From positions 16,558-80,557 of the forward strand of contig JANPZV010000002.1 of assembly GCA_024707365.1 (NCBI GenBank): DNA of 64,000 nucleotides, written 5' to 3'. Source of the stretch: Terricaulis sp. Its GTDB lineage: Bacteria > Pseudomonadota > Alphaproteobacteria > Caulobacterales > Aquidulcibacteraceae. The translations under genes were made by a program, and so were the position numbers. Below are positions 1 to 9,333 of this stretch, in pieces (within the stretch, counting starts at the first letter, position 1; every line of letters begins with the position of its first letter). A model generated the notes under the pieces. The model saw only the letters and a list, made by a program, of their open reading frames with translations, was not told where the DNA came from and did no database searches.

Positions 1-378
1 GGGCTGGCGTGCTGCGCGGTGGAGATGATGCAGGCCTCGATGCCGCGTTATGACGTGGAGCGCTTTGGCTTTGCGCCGCGCGCATCCCCGCGCCAATCGG
101 ACGTGATGATCGTGGCCGGCACGCTGACCAACAAAATGGCGCCCGCTTTGCGCAAGGTTTACGACCAGATGCCCGAGCCGCGCTACGTGATCTCGATGGG
201 CTCATGCGCCAATGGCGGGGGCTATTATCATTACAGCTACGCGGTGGTGCGCGGCTGCGATCGCGTCGTGCCGGTGGATGTGTACGTGCCGGGCTGCCCG
301 CCGACGGCTGAGGCGCTGGTGTACGGCATTCTGCAATTGCAGCGGAAAATTCGCCGCGAGGGGAACATCAACCGATGA
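1..378 (+). CDS. nuoB: NADH-quinone oxidoreductase subunit B (5' truncated by window)
   Basis: C-terminal 125 residues of NuoB, the peripheral-arm subunit of complex I that carries iron-sulfur cluster N2 and passes electrons to ubiquinone. The reading frame is open from base 1. All four expected N2 cysteine ligands are visible: the adjacent pair in [10 protein letters not shown] at the very start, one in SMGSCANGG, and one in VPGCPPTAE. The true start lies upstream of the window. The stop overlaps the nuoC start (ATGA), indicating a tightly coupled operon. Identity is secure; only the N-terminus is missing. Confidence 0.97.
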   Translation, partial: GLACCAVEMMQASMPRYDVERFGFAPRASPRQSDVMIVAGTLTNKMAPALRKVYDQMPEPRYVISMGSCANGGGYYHYSYAVVRGCDRVVPVDVYVPGCPPTAEALVYGILQLQRKIRREGNINR

Positions 379-977
379 GCGCCGCGCTTGAAGATCTCGG
401 CGCCCATATCGGCGCTTCCATGACGCATGCGATTCTGGATCAGAACATCCATGTGGGCGAGTTGACGCTGACGGCGAAGGCCGAAGAGATCGCGGCGGTG
501 CTGACCTTCCTGCGCGATGATCCGCGCTGCCGCTTCACCACGCTGATCGATATTTGCGGCGCCGATTATCCCGAGCGCGGCAAGCGCTTTGACGTCGTGT
601 ATCATCTGCTTTCGATGCACCTCAATCAGCGCATCCGCGTGAAGCTGGAGACGGACGAGCAAACGCCGGTGCCGAGCGTGCATGCGCTTTGGCCGTGCGC
701 CGATTGGTTCGAGCGCGAGGCGTTCGACATGTACGGCATTCTGTTTTCCGGGCACCCCGATTTGCGCCGCATCCTCACCGATTATGGCTTCCAGGGCTTT
801 CCGCTGCGCAAGGAATTCCCGCTCTCTGGCCATGTGGAGGTGCGTTACGACGCCGAGCAAAAGCGTGTGATTTACGAGCCGGTGAAGCTGAACCAGGCGT
901 TCCGCAATTTCGATTTCCTCTCGCCCTGGGAAGGCATGACGCTGCCGGGGGATGAAAAGGCGGGGGGCGGTTCGTGA
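375..977 (+). CDS. nuoC: NADH-quinone oxidoreductase subunit C
   Basis: 200-residue NuoC, a structural subunit of the hydrophilic arm of complex I on the cytoplasmic side. The family signature (30-kDa subunit) is seen around residues 115-150: [20 protein letters not shown] followed by [17 protein letters not shown]. The start ATG overlaps the nuoB stop. It is a stand-alone subunit, not fused to NuoD as in Escherichia coli. The following gene begins inside its stop codon (GTGA), so translation is probably coupled. Confidence 0.96.
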   Translation: MSAALEDLGAHIGASMTHAILDQNIHVGELTLTAKAEEIAAVLTFLRDDPRCRFTTLIDICGADYPERGKRFDVVYHLLSMHLNQRIRVKLETDEQTPVPSVHALWPCADWFEREAFDMYGILFSGHPDLRRILTDYGFQGFPLRKEFPLSGHVEVRYDAEQKRVIYEPVKLNQAFRNFDFLSPWEGMTLPGDEKAGGGS

Positions 978-1495
978 GGATTGACCACCACAACCTGTTT
1001 GAGCAACCTGAAGCGCTTGCCGCGCCTCATGCGCCGTATTCGCCGTTACGTCGCTTAGCGTTGGACCTCGTGTATGGAGCCGCTTTTGGGCTGGGTGTTG
1101 CGGCGCTCGTATTCGCTTGGGCATGGCTGTCGCGCGACCCCGCGCGTGATCTGTGGTTCGCCGTCAACAAGGATTTCACGACGCTGGTTGCGCTCTGCGC
1201 CGCTTTCGGTGGCGCGGCTTTGGCCTATTGCGGCGCGATGTGGCGCTACAGCCGGCGGCGGGCAATGCCCTGGCTGGTGGCCGCGCTGGCGCTGTGGTTC
1301 GCCGCCGAATGGGCGCTCGGCCTTGGCCCCGCGTCCGCGAATGTGTTCGACGATCCACGCAGAGACATTGCGATGGGAGCATTCATCGCCGAGGGCGTTC
1401 TCATGATGAACGCGATTCTCGGTTTCATGGATGGTCGTATCGACAATGAGAGCATGACGCCCAGGGCGCGCGAGCAGGCGGGAGAAGAACGATGA
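974..1495 (+). CDS. hypothetical four-helix membrane protein inside nuo operon
   Basis: 173-residue protein that I do not recognise. It has about four hydrophobic segments, roughly residues 28-52, 69-90, 97-113 and 128-150, with a charged C-terminal tail, so it is probably an inner-membrane protein. The start is GTG at 974, overlapping the nuoC stop; its own stop overlaps the next start (ATGA at 1492). It is therefore placed within the nuoC-nuoD transcript, but it resembles no complex I subunit I know. It could be an accessory or a passenger gene. Function not assigned. Confidence 0.75.
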   Translation: MRIDHHNLFEQPEALAAPHAPYSPLRRLALDLVYGAAFGLGVAALVFAWAWLSRDPARDLWFAVNKDFTTLVALCAAFGGAALAYCGAMWRYSRRRAMPWLVAALALWFAAEWALGLGPASANVFDDPRRDIAMGAFIAEGVLMMNAILGFMDGRIDNESMTPRAREQAGEER

Positions 1496-1926
1496 GCGCG
1501 AACACCTTGCAGGGCCGGTGCCTCTGCGGCGCCGTCCGATTTGAGGCCGCGCCGGAGAAACTTCAGATGGGCGCGTGCCATTGCTCGATGTGCCGGCGCT
1601 GGTCGGGCGGGGTGTTTCTCGCGGTGGAGTGCGGCGCGCTCGCCATTGCCGATGAAAGCCAGCTCGGAATCTATAAGTCCTCCGATTGGGGCGAGCGCTG
1701 CTTCTGCAAAACCTGCGGCTCGACACTGTTTTGGCGCATGCAGGATGGCTCGCATGCGGCCGTTTCGGCGCAGGCGTTCGAGGAGCCGGGAAAATTTACG
1801 CTTGTGAGCGAGATTTTCGTCGATGAGCAGCCTGCATCCTACGCGTTCGCCAATGCAACCAAGCGCATGACAGGCGCGGAATTCATCGCCGCCTTCCAGG
1901 CCGGGGCTGAGAACACCAATGGCTGA
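1492..1926 (+). CDS. GFA/CENP-V family zinc-binding protein
   Basis: 144-residue protein of the GFA (glutathione-dependent formaldehyde-activating enzyme-like) fold. Zinc-ligand cysteines are seen at Cys10 and Cys12 ([10 protein letters not shown]), Cys29, Cys31 and Cys34 ([10 protein letters not shown]), and in [12 protein letters not shown] near residues 64-74. Family members bind structural zinc; most have no proven reaction, and formaldehyde activation should not be assumed. It lies between nuoC and nuoD, overlapping the preceding gene by 4 bases and running 8 bases past the nuoD start. Its role in this operon is unknown. Confidence 0.88.
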   Translation: MSANTLQGRCLCGAVRFEAAPEKLQMGACHCSMCRRWSGGVFLAVECGALAIADESQLGIYKSSDWGERCFCKTCGSTLFWRMQDGSHAAVSAQAFEEPGKFTLVSEIFVDEQPASYAFANATKRMTGAEFIAAFQAGAENTNG

Positions 1927-3128
1927 CGATCTTTCCGCTGCGCCCGCGCACGAAGAAAAGCGCACCTTCACCATCAATTTCGGGCCCCAGCACCCGGCGG
2001 CGCACGGCGTGCTGCGGCTGGTGCTGGAACTCGATGGCGAGGTTGTTCAACGCGTCGATCCGCATATCGGGCTCTTGCATCGCGGCACCGAGAAGCTGAT
2101 CGAATATAAGACGTACCTGCAGGCGATCCCGTACTTCGATCGGCTCGATTATGTCGCGCCGATGAACCAGGAGCATGCGTTCTGCCTGGCGATCGAGAAA
2201 CTCGCGGGCATCGAGGTGCCGCGCCGTGCGCAGATCATCCGCGTGCTCTATTCCGAGATTGGCCGCATCCTCAACCATCTGCTCAACGTCACCACCCAAG
2301 CGATGGACGTTGGCGCGCTGACGCCGCCGCTTTGGGGCTTTGAAGAGCGCGAAAAGCTCATGGTGTTTTATGAGCGGGCTTCGGGCTCGCGCATGCACGC
2401 GGCGTACTTCCGCGCCGGGGGCGTGCACCAGGATCTGCCGGACGCGCTGATCGACGACATCGAAACATGGTGCGAGCAATTTCCGCGCACGGTCGATGAT
2501 CTCGAAACGCTGCTGACGGACAACCGCATTTTCAAGCAGCGCAACGTCGATATCGGCGTGGTGAGCCAGCAGGATGCGCTCGATTGGGGCTTTTCGGGCG
2601 TGATGGTGCGCGGCTCGGGCATGGCCTGGGATTTGCGGCGCAGCCAGCCCTATGAGATTTACAACGAACTCGATTTCAAAATCCCGCTCGGCAAAAACGG
2701 CGATTGCTATGATCGCTATCTCTGCCGCGTCGAAGAGATGCGCGAGAGCGTGAAGATCATGCAGCAATGCGTGAAGCTGCTGCGGCAAAATCCGGGGCCT
2801 GTGCTGCCGGAAAACTCGAAGTTCGCGCCGCCGCGCCGGGGCGAGATGAAGAATTCGATGGAAGCCTTGATCCATCATTTCAAGCTCTATACCGAGGGCT
2901 ATCACGTGCCGGCGGGCGAGGCGTATGCGGCGGTGGAAGCGCCCAAGGGCGAATTCGGCGTATATCTCGTGGCGGACGGCACCAACCGGCCATATCGCTT
3001 GAAGATCCGCGCGCCGGGCTTTCCGCATCTTGCGGCGATGAGCTATCTCTGTAAAGGGCCATATGCTGGCGGATGTCTCCGCCGTGCTCGGCTCGCTCGA
3101 CATCGTGTTCGGCGAGGTGGACCGGTGA
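1919..3128 (+). CDS. nuoD: NADH-quinone oxidoreductase subunit D (one frameshift)
   Basis: NuoD (49-kDa subunit) forms, with NuoB, the quinone-binding site of complex I. Landmarks are [16 protein letters not shown] near residue 25, [18 protein letters not shown] near 78, [17 protein letters not shown] near 228, and SYLCKG near the end. One extra base at about 3052-3059 (AAAGGG run) throws the frame out. Removing it gives the expected ending [20 protein letters not shown] and a stop at 3126-3128, about 402 residues, the usual length. Without correction the frame reads falsely into the next gene. I regard the indel as a sequence error. Confidence 0.93.
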
Positions 3129-3457
3129 GCGCGGTGGATGTCGTGCAGCGCCAGCTTGAGGCGTATAACGCGCAGGATATGGACGCCTTCTTGGCGACCT
3201 ACGCCCCCGATTGCGTGATCGCTGATCTGAATGGCGCGGTGACGCAGAGCGGGCGCCAGGAAATCCAGGCGCGCTATGCGGCGATGTTTGCGCAATATCC
3301 GCAGAACAAGGCGCGGCTCGTGAACCGCATCGCCAAGGGCGATACGGTGATTGACCATGAGGATGTCTGGCGCAGCCCTGAGGGGCCGCAGCTGGAGGCT
3401 GTCGCCATTTACACTGTCAAAAATGGGCTGATCGCCCGCGTCGATTTCGTGAAGTGA
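3125..3457 (+). CDS. NTF2-like (SnoaL/ketosteroid-isomerase fold) protein
   Basis: About 110 residues from GTG at 3125, overlapping the corrected nuoD stop (GTGA). The pattern [24 protein letters not shown], then a glycine turn, [13 protein letters not shown] and a final IARVDFVK strand are typical of the NTF2-like/SnoaL superfamily: a small cone-shaped barrel that binds hydrophobic ligands. Catalytic function cannot be read from sequence. It sits between nuoD and nuoE and is presumably co-transcribed. In the raw sequence it appears fused to NuoD because of the nuoD frameshift; I treat it as a separate gene. Confidence 0.8.
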   Translation: MSAVDVVQRQLEAYNAQDMDAFLATYAPDCVIADLNGAVTQSGRQEIQARYAAMFAQYPQNKARLVNRIAKGDTVIDHEDVWRSPEGPQLEAVAIYTVKNGLIARVDFVK

Positions 3458-3464
3458 GTTTGCA

Positions 3465-4118
3465 ATGAGTGTTCGCCGCCTCGCCGCAGAGCAACCCGCG
3501 AGCTTTGCCTTCGCCTCGGAGACGATGGAGAAGGCGCGCTGGTGGATGCAGAAATATCCGCCCGAGCGGAAGCAATCGGCGGTGATCCCGATCCTTTGGC
3601 TGGTGCAAAAGCAAGAGGGCTGGGTGAGCGAGCCGGCGATCCAGGCGATCTCGGATCTGCTTGAGATGCCGAAGATCCGCGTGCTCGAAGTGGCGACGTT
3701 CTACACCATGTTTCACCTTGCGCCGGTGGGGAAACACCATTTCCAGCTCTGCGGCACCACGCCCTGCGTGCTGCGCGGCGCGGAAGATCTCAAAGAGGTG
3801 TGCAAGCGGCGCATCGGCGCCAAGCACGCGATTTCCGCCGATGGGCTGTTCTCTTGGGAAGAGGTTGAGTGCGTTGGCGCGTGCGTGAACGCGCCGGTGG
3901 TGGCGATCGATGATTATTATCACGAGGATCTGACGCCCGAGACGCTGGAGGCGCGCATCGATGCGCTGGCGCGCGGGGAGAAGGTTGAGCCCGGCTCGGC
4001 CATCGGCCGGCAAACCTCGGCGCCCGATGGCGGGCCGAAAGTGCTGACGGACGCTTCGCTTTATGACGGCTCGCTGGCGCAGAAGATCACGCTGCCGAAC
4101 CTGCCGGAGAAGGCGTGA
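3465..4118 (+). CDS. nuoE: NADH-quinone oxidoreductase subunit E
   Basis: 217-residue NuoE (24-kDa subunit), which holds the [2Fe-2S] cluster N1a in the NADH-dehydrogenase module. The thioredoxin-like domain carries the cluster ligands LCGTTPC near residues 104-110 and ECVGACVNAP near 140-149. A C-terminal extension of about 50 residues beyond the fold is common in Alphaproteobacteria. The start ATG lies 7 bases after the previous stop. Its stop overlaps the next GTG start. Confidence 0.95.
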   Translation: MSVRRLAAEQPASFAFASETMEKARWWMQKYPPERKQSAVIPILWLVQKQEGWVSEPAIQAISDLLEMPKIRVLEVATFYTMFHLAPVGKHHFQLCGTTPCVLRGAEDLKEVCKRRIGAKHAISADGLFSWEEVECVGACVNAPVVAIDDYYHEDLTPETLEARIDALARGEKVEPGSAIGRQTSAPDGGPKVLTDASLYDGSLAQKITLPNLPEKA

Positions 4119-4384
4119 GCGGCGAAAAAGCCCCCGAAGGCGGCGGCCTGCCGCGCGTGAAAGGCCGCTTGCCGTTTGAGACCAAGGCGACGCCCGGCAA
4201 GGCGGCGGCCAAGCAGGGCGCGCTTTTGCTTTATGGGCTGATCACGGCGGGGCTGATCGGGCTTGCGCTGTATAATGCGTTTGTTGAGGGCTTGCCGCTG
4301 GCCAGCCCGTGGGTGCTGGCGCCGGCGATTGCTTCGGCTTGGTTTGCCTTGCGCCTGTTCATGATTCGAGGATCGAGAGGCTAA
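4115..4384 (+). CDS. small two-helix membrane protein between nuoE and nuoF
   Basis: 89-residue protein starting with GTG at 4115 inside the nuoE stop. Two hydrophobic segments (about residues 35-55 and 65-84) follow a polar, basic N-terminus; the likely topology is a hairpin in the inner membrane. Small uncharacterised membrane proteins occur at equivalent places in nuo operons of other alphaproteobacteria, so an accessory role in complex I is plausible but not shown. It ends two bases before the nuoF start. Confidence 0.75.
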   Translation: MSGEKAPEGGGLPRVKGRLPFETKATPGKAAAKQGALLLYGLITAGLIGLALYNAFVEGLPLASPWVLAPAIASAWFALRLFMIRGSRG

Positions 4385-4386
4385 TC

Positions 4387-5694
4387 GTGCTCGCGGATAA
4401 AGATCGCATCTTCCTCAATCTCTACGGCAATCGTGGCGCCGATCTCGAAAGCGCCAAGCAGCGCGGCGCATGGAACGCGACCAAGGACATGCTCGACGCC
4501 GGGCGTGACTGGATCATCCAGCAGCTGAAAGATTCAGGCTTGCGCGGGCGCGGCGGCGCAGGCTTCCCGACGGGGCTCAAATGGTCCTTCATGCCGAAAG
4601 AGGTGAAGGAGCGGCCGCATTATCTCGTCGTCAACGCCGATGAGTCCGAGCCCGGCACCTGCAAGGATCGGGACATCATGCGCCACGATCCGCATCTGCT
4701 GATCGAGGGGTGCCTCGTGGCCAGTTTCGCCATGCAGGCGCATGCGGCCTACATCTATTTGCGCGGCGAATACGTGGCCGAGCGCGAGGCGATGGAGCGC
4801 GCGGTGAAGGAGGCCTATGAGGCCAAGCTCATCGGCAAGAACAACGTCCATGGCTGGGATTTCGACGTCTACATCCATCACGGCGCCGGCGCTTACATCT
4901 GCGGCGAAGAAACCGCGCTGCTCGAAAGCCTTGAAGGCAAGAAGGGCCAGCCGCGCCTAAAGCCGCCGTTCCCGGCGAATATGGGCCTCTATGGCTGCCC
5001 GACGACGGTGAACAATGTCGAGTCCATCGCCGTGGCGCCGACGATTCTGCGCCGGGGCGCAAAATGGTTCGCCGGCATCGGCCGCGCCAACAATACGGGC
5101 ACGAAAGTGTTCTGCGTTTCGGGCCACGTGAACAAGCCGTGCAATATCGAAGAAGCGATGAGCATTCCGCTCAAGACGCTGCTTGAAGAACATTGCGGCG
5201 GCGTGCGCGGGGGCTGGGGCAATCTCAAAGCGGTGATCCCTGGCGGCTCATCGGTGCGCATGATCCCGGCGCATGAAGCCGAAACCGTGCTGATGGATTT
5301 TGACTCATTGTCAGCGCTGAAATCGGGCCTCGGCACCGCCGCGGTGATCGTGATGGATCAGAGCACTGATCTCATCCGCGCGATCGCGCGGATTGCGTAT
5401 TTCTACAAGCACGAAAGCTGCGGCCAGTGCACGCCGTGCCGTGAGGGCACTGGCTGGATGTGGCGCGTGCTCGAGCGCATGGCCAAGGGCGAGGCCGATC
5501 ACAGCGAAATCGATTTGCTGCTTGATGTGGCGGGCCAAGTGGAAGGGCACACGATCTGCGCGTTGGGCGATGCGGCGGCCTGGCCGATCCAAGGCCTCAT
5601 CCGGCATTTCCGGCCGGAGATTGAGCAGCGCATCGATCGCTATCGCGCCGCCAAAGGCGTGCATCAGGTGATGACGCCGGTGGCGGCGGAATAA
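4387..5694 (+). CDS. nuoF: NADH-quinone oxidoreductase subunit F
   Basis: 435-residue NuoF (51-kDa subunit), which binds FMN and NADH and oxidises [14 protein letters not shown] (nucleotide binding) is near residue 52, [10 protein letters not shown] near 85, and [15 protein letters not shown] near 170. [15 protein letters not shown] near 340, together with a later cysteine in [10 protein letters not shown], ligates the [4Fe-4S] cluster N3. I chose the GTG start at 4387 because it gives the family length and follows the previous stop by two bases; upstream codons in frame would run through the preceding gene. Confidence 0.95.
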   Translation: MLADKDRIFLNLYGNRGADLESAKQRGAWNATKDMLDAGRDWIIQQLKDSGLRGRGGAGFPTGLKWSFMPKEVKERPHYLVVNADESEPGTCKDRDIMRHDPHLLIEGCLVASFAMQAHAAYIYLRGEYVAEREAMERAVKEAYEAKLIGKNNVHGWDFDVYIHHGAGAYICGEETALLESLEGKKGQPRLKPPFPANMGLYGCPTTVNNVESIAVAPTILRRGAKWFAGIGRANNTGTKVFCVSGHVNKPCNIEEAMSIPLKTLLEEHCGGVRGGWGNLKAVIPGGSSVRMIPAHEAETVLMDFDSLSALKSGLGTAAVIVMDQSTDLIRAIARIAYFYKHESCGQCTPCREGTGWMWRVLERMAKGEADHSEIDLLLDVAGQVEGHTICALGDAAAWPIQGLIRHFRPEIEQRIDRYRAAKGVHQVMTPVAAE

Positions 5695-5864
5695 GCGGCT
5701 CTTCTTAAAAACGTTTGCGTTTTCGCTCGCTGGCGTTTGCGTCAGGGTGTGAAGCGCGTTAGGTTCAATCTGTTCCAAACATAGGAGGTCGTGGGCGTTT
5801 GCCAGGCGCGCGCCCGCCCCGTGCGTTTGCGCTTTCGCGCAGCGCCCGTATCGGAGAATTCTTA

Positions 5865-6794
5865 ATGCAAGACGATCCCAACGACGCCAAGGCGTCGTTC
5901 GACACGCTGTATACGCGTCCCGATCCGCGCGATTATTTTTCCATCCTCGGCTCGCTCGATTACGCGATCCCCGAATTGGCCAAGCCGGTTTTCCGCCGCG
6001 CGGCGAATGCGTTCCGGAAAATCAAAGGGCGCGACGCCAGCATCCTTGATCTTGGTTCTTCGTACGGCATCAACGCGGCGCTGTTCCGTTATCCGATCAG
6101 CGTGGACATGCTGCGTACCCGCTATGCGCGCCGGGAAATGATGGCGCTGACGAGCGAGGAAACGCGCGCGCTGGATAAAGCGTATTTCCAATCCTGGCCG
6201 CGCGCGCGGCCTGAGCGGCTGGTGGCTGTCGATGTTTCGGCGCCGGCGGTCGCGTATGCGCGCGAGGTGGGCCTCGTTGATGATGGCGTGGCCGCCGATT
6301 TGGAAGAGGGCGCGCCGCCTGAGATTGCGCGCTGCTTCAGCGATGTTGATATGATCATTTCCACCGGCGTTGTCGGGTACGTCACGGCCAACACGTTCGA
6401 GACATTGCTCGCGGCGAACGCGCGCCCGCCCTGGGTGATCTCGTTTTGTCTCAGGATGTTTGACTACGCACCGATCGCCGAGACATTGGCGCGCCATGGA
6501 CTGAAAACCGAAAAACTCAGCTCGGCGGCATTTGTTCAGCGTCGGTTTCAGGATGAGGAGGAGGCCCAGCAAGTGCTCGATGTGCTGGCCAAGCGCGGGC
6601 TTGATCCAGATGGGCTGGAGAGCGACGGGCTGCTGATGGCGGAGCTTTTCGTCTCGCGGCCTCCAGAAGATGTGAAGGCGCTGCCGATCGAGCAATTGGT
6701 GCGCGTGGTCAGCGGGCGCGAATTGAGCTTTGGGCCGCGCCTGGTGCAAGTGAAACGCGGCTCGCAGCGTTTGCTGGCGCCGATGCGGCCCTAA
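5865..6794 (+). CDS. class I SAM-dependent methyltransferase-like protein
   Basis: 309-residue protein. A Rossmann-type motif I, SILDLGSSYGINAAL, lies at residues 59-73. An acidic strand end with VAVDVSAPAVAYAREVG near 122-137 fits motif II, and DMIISTGVVGYV near 163-174 fits motif IV, so a class I methyltransferase is likely; the substrate is unknown. The start ATG at 5865 follows GGAG at a good distance. It sits between nuoF and nuoG after a 170-base gap, and a 10-bp hairpin lies just beyond its stop. It is not a known complex I assembly factor that I can name. Confidence 0.75.
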   Translation: MQDDPNDAKASFDTLYTRPDPRDYFSILGSLDYAIPELAKPVFRRAANAFRKIKGRDASILDLGSSYGINAALFRYPISVDMLRTRYARREMMALTSEETRALDKAYFQSWPRARPERLVAVDVSAPAVAYAREVGLVDDGVAADLEEGAPPEIARCFSDVDMIISTGVVGYVTANTFETLLAANARPPWVISFCLRMFDYAPIAETLARHGLKTEKLSSAAFVQRRFQDEEEAQQVLDVLAKRGLDPDGLESDGLLMAELFVSRPPEDVKALPIEQLVRVVSGRELSFGPRLVQVKRGSQRLLAPMRP

Positions 6795-6813
6795 AGCGTG
6801 GGGCGAAACGGAA

Positions 6814-6837
6814 ATGGGGCGGCTTTCGCCGCCCCAT
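6814..6837. terminator. bidirectional hairpin between convergent genes
   Basis: A perfect 10-bp inverted repeat (6814-6823 and 6828-6837) with a TTTC loop, G+C-rich with A-T ends. It lies 19 bases past the stop of the methyltransferase gene and 32 bases past the stop of the small minus-strand gene, the expected place for a shared terminator. There is no clear U tract on either strand, so efficiency is uncertain. Confidence 0.6.
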
Positions 6838-6869
6838 CCATCAGTCCCTATAATGCCTGGCGCACAATT

Positions 6870-7025
6870 TTAGTTTTGCTGTTTGCGGCGCTCTTGTTCG
6901 TGCTCGCGCTGCTTGTCGATGCGCTCCTGGTCACGCTCGGGGCGATTCTGTTCGGGCTGCTGCGGGCGGCCCGGCTGGGCTTGGCGCTGCTGTTCGCGCG
7001 GCTGGTTGGGTTGTTGGTTCGGCAT
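6870..7025 (-). CDS. 51-residue Gln/Arg/Pro-rich small protein, antisense within nuo cluster
   Basis: A short gene on the minus strand: ATG at 7025-7023, stop TAA at 6872-6870, AGGAG ten bases before the start. The product begins MPNQQPNQPREQQRQAQPGR and ends ERRKQQN; it is almost entirely polar (Gln, Arg, Pro, Glu), probably disordered or, in its second half, helical. Third codon positions are mostly G or C, like neighbouring genes. The opposite strand is also open here, but lacks a ribosome-binding site and would have to cross the hairpin at 6814-6837. No function assigned. It interrupts the otherwise co-directional nuo cluster. Confidence 0.6.
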   Translation of the reverse strand: MPNQQPNQPREQQRQAQPGRPQQPEQNRPERDQERIDKQREHEQERRKQQN

Positions 7026-7263
7026 GGGGATAAAACTCCTGTGAACCCGCCTGAATGTTCAACGTGCGCGCGCTTTGGGCGTTCCAGAAAAAACGCAGTA
7101 AGTTCCGTTGCTTATGCTGCTACCGTGACAGGCGCGGCGCGGAAAAACCAGCGCGCGCGAGCATTGAGAATCTTTCGCAAAAAGAACCGCTTGTGCGGAC
7201 TTTTGGCCCACTTGCGGCGACGCAATAAATCGTCCATGCGCTGGCGCGAAAGCGGTTGCGATC
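7026..7263. other. divergent intergenic region upstream of nuoG
   Basis: 238 bases between the minus-strand small gene and nuoG. Because the preceding transcript probably ends at 6814-6837, this stretch should hold the promoter for nuoG-nuoN. I see no convincing -35/-10 pair and no strong Shine-Dalgarno just before nuoG. It is slightly more A-rich than the surrounding coding DNA (A-runs near 7087-7093 and 7179-7185). No RNA gene is recognisable. Confidence 0.35.
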
Positions 7264-9333
7264 ATGGCTAAAATTCTCGTCGACGGCGTTGAAGTCGACG
7301 TCCCTCCTGAGTTCACGTTGCTGCAGGCGTGCGAAGCCGCCGGCGCCGAGATTCCGCGCTTTTGTTATCACGAGCGCCTCTCGATCGCCGGCAATTGCCG
7401 CATGTGCCTGATCGAAGTGAAAGTTGGCGGAAAATCAGGGCCTAAGCCTGTGGCCTCGTGCGCGCAGCAGGTGAAGGATCTGCCGCCGCCGCGCGATGAC
7501 AAGCTCAACGAACTGGTCACCAAGGGCGCGACCGTCGCCAAGGCGCGCAATGGGGTGATGGAGTTTCTGCTCATCAACCACCCGCTTGATTGCCCGATCT
7601 GCGATCAGGGCGGGGAGTGCGATCTGCAGGATCAATCGGTTGCGTACGGCCGGGGCGGCTCGCGTTTTGATGAAAACAAACGCGCGGTCGAAGAAAAATT
7701 CATGGGGCCGCTGGTCAAAACCGTGATGACGCGCTGCATCCAGTGCACGCGCTGCGTCCGTTTTGCGACCGAGGTGGCCGGCGTGCCGGAACTCGGCGCC
7801 ACCGGGCGCGGCGAGGACATGGAAATCACCACCTATCTGGAAGCTGCGCTGACGAGCGAGCTTTCGGCCAATGTGATCGATCTTTGCCCGGTGGGCGCGC
7901 TCACCTCCAAGCCGTACGCGTTCAACGCGCGGCCCTGGGAGCTGAAGAAAACCGATTCCATCGACGTGATGGACGCGCTGGGCTCGAACATTCGGGTCGA
8001 TGCGCGCGGCAATGCGGTGCTGCGCGTGCTGCCGCGCACCAATGACGAGATCAACGAAGAATGGATTTCGGACAAGGCGCGCTATGCGGAAGATGGCCTG
8101 CAGCGCCAGCGGCTGGATCAGCCTTATATCCGTGAAAACGGCAAGCTGCGCCCAGCAAGCTGGGACGAGGCGCTGAGCGCCACCGCCAGAGCGCTTTCGG
8201 GCGATCCCAAGCGGATCGGCGCGATCGCCGGTGATCTGGCGTGCGCCGAGAGCATGAAGGCGGCGCTTGATCTTTTCCGCGCGCTCGGCTCGCCCAACAC
8301 CGATTGCCGCGCCGATGGCGCCGAGATCGGCGGCGGCGCGCGTGAAGGCTATCTCTTCAATTCCACCATCGCCGGCCTCGATGAAGCCGATGCGATCCTG
8401 CTGATCGGGACCAATCCGCGCCTGGAAGCGCCAGTGCTGAACGCGCGCATCCGCAAAGCTTGGCTGCGCGGGGCGGAGATTGGCGTGATCGGCGAAGCGG
8501 CGGATCTCACCTACCGTTACGCGCATATCGGCGCCGGCCCGCAATCGATCGCCGATCTTGGCGCGTTTGGCGATGCGCTGAACAAGGCGCAAAAGCCGCT
8601 GATCATCCTTGGCGCGGGCGCGCTGGCGCGCGCCGATGGCGCGGCGGTGTTGGCGGCGGCTGGCAAGCTGGCGGCGCGCGTCAGCAAAGAGGGCTGGCAG
8701 GCGTTCAACGTGCTGCATAGCGCCGCCTCGCGCGTGGCGGGCCTTGATCTTGGCTTCCTGCCGGGCGCGGGCGGCAAAAGCGCCAAAGAAATGCTGGCGG
8801 GCGGGCTCGATGCGCTGCTGCTGCTGGGCGTCGATGAAGCCGAGCTGCCGAAGGCGGGCACTGTGATTTATATCGGCACGCACGGCGATGCGGGCGCGCA
8901 CCGCGCCGATATCATCCTGCCGGGCGCGGCCTATACCGAAAAAGACGCCACTTGGGTGAATACCGAGGGCCGCGTGCAATATGGCCGCCGCGCCGCCTTC
9001 CCGAAGGGGCAGGCGAAGGACGATTGGGCCATCCTGCGCGCGCTTTCGGGTGTGCTGGGCAAGGTGCTGCCTTACGATTCACTTGAGGCGCTGCGCGCCA
9101 AGATGATCGCCGATCACCCAAGCTTCGGGCAGGTGGATTACGCCCCCGGCCATGCCGGCGCGGCAAGCTTTGACGCGGGCGCCATTGGCGCCGCCGGCGC
9201 GCTGAGCGAGGCGGCGTTCAAAAGCCCGATCACAGATTTTTATCTCACCAACCCAATCGCCCGCGCGTCCAAGACGATGGCCGAGTGCTCCAAGCTCAAG
9301 GCCAGCGCGAGCCATAAGGTGGCGGCGGAATGA
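7264..9333 (+). CDS. nuoG: NADH-quinone oxidoreductase subunit G
   Basis: 689-residue NuoG, the largest peripheral-arm subunit, carrying several iron-sulfur clusters. [15 protein letters not shown] near residues 35-49 plus CAQQ near 62 ligates [2Fe-2S] N1b. [19 protein letters not shown] near 106-124 includes the His/Cys ligands of N5. [15 protein letters not shown] near 157-171 and [12 protein letters not shown] near 207-218 hold N4. The remainder is a molybdopterin-oxidoreductase-like domain without a molybdenum site. The length is normal. Its stop overlaps the nuoH start. Confidence 0.96.
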   Translation: MAKILVDGVEVDVPPEFTLLQACEAAGAEIPRFCYHERLSIAGNCRMCLIEVKVGGKSGPKPVASCAQQVKDLPPPRDDKLNELVTKGATVAKARNGVMEFLLINHPLDCPICDQGGECDLQDQSVAYGRGGSRFDENKRAVEEKFMGPLVKTVMTRCIQCTRCVRFATEVAGVPELGATGRGEDMEITTYLEAALTSELSANVIDLCPVGALTSKPYAFNARPWELKKTDSIDVMDALGSNIRVDARGNAVLRVLPRTNDEINEEWISDKARYAEDGLQRQRLDQPYIRENGKLRPASWDEALSATARALSGDPKRIGAIAGDLACAESMKAALDLFRALGSPNTDCRADGAEIGGGAREGYLFNSTIAGLDEADAILLIGTNPRLEAPVLNARIRKAWLRGAEIGVIGEAADLTYRYAHIGAGPQSIADLGAFGDALNKAQKPLIILGAGALARADGAAVLAAAGKLAARVSKEGWQAFNVLHSAASRVAGLDLGFLPGAGGKSAKEMLAGGLDALLLLGVDEAELPKAGTVIYIGTHGDAGAHRADIILPGAAYTEKDATWVNTEGRVQYGRRAAFPKGQAKDDWAILRALSGVLGKVLPYDSLEALRAKMIADHPSFGQVDYAPGHAGAASFDAGAIGAAGALSEAAFKSPITDFYLTNPIARASKTMAECSKLKASASHKVAAE

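Noticed and set aside
1883..3358. A 491-codon minus-strand open frame opposite nuoD
   Set aside because: Antisense shadow of nuoD; no ribosome-binding site and no recognisable domain.
1919..3457. Apparent NuoD-NTF2 fusion
   Set aside because: One extra base near 3055 explains it; correction gives the conserved NuoD C-terminus and a GTGA overlap with the NTF2-like gene.
5791..5865. 24-codon leader peptide starting GTG 5791 and ending in TAATG at the methyltransferase start
   Set aside because: The AGGAGG is only two bases from the GTG, too close to serve it, and the peptide has no informative residues.
6798..7271. Plus-strand open frame with a hydrophobic N-terminal half between the methyltransferase gene and nuoG
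   Set aside because: It would include the hairpin at 6814-6837, lacks a ribosome-binding site and overlaps nuoG; the minus-strand 51-codon gene explains the region better.
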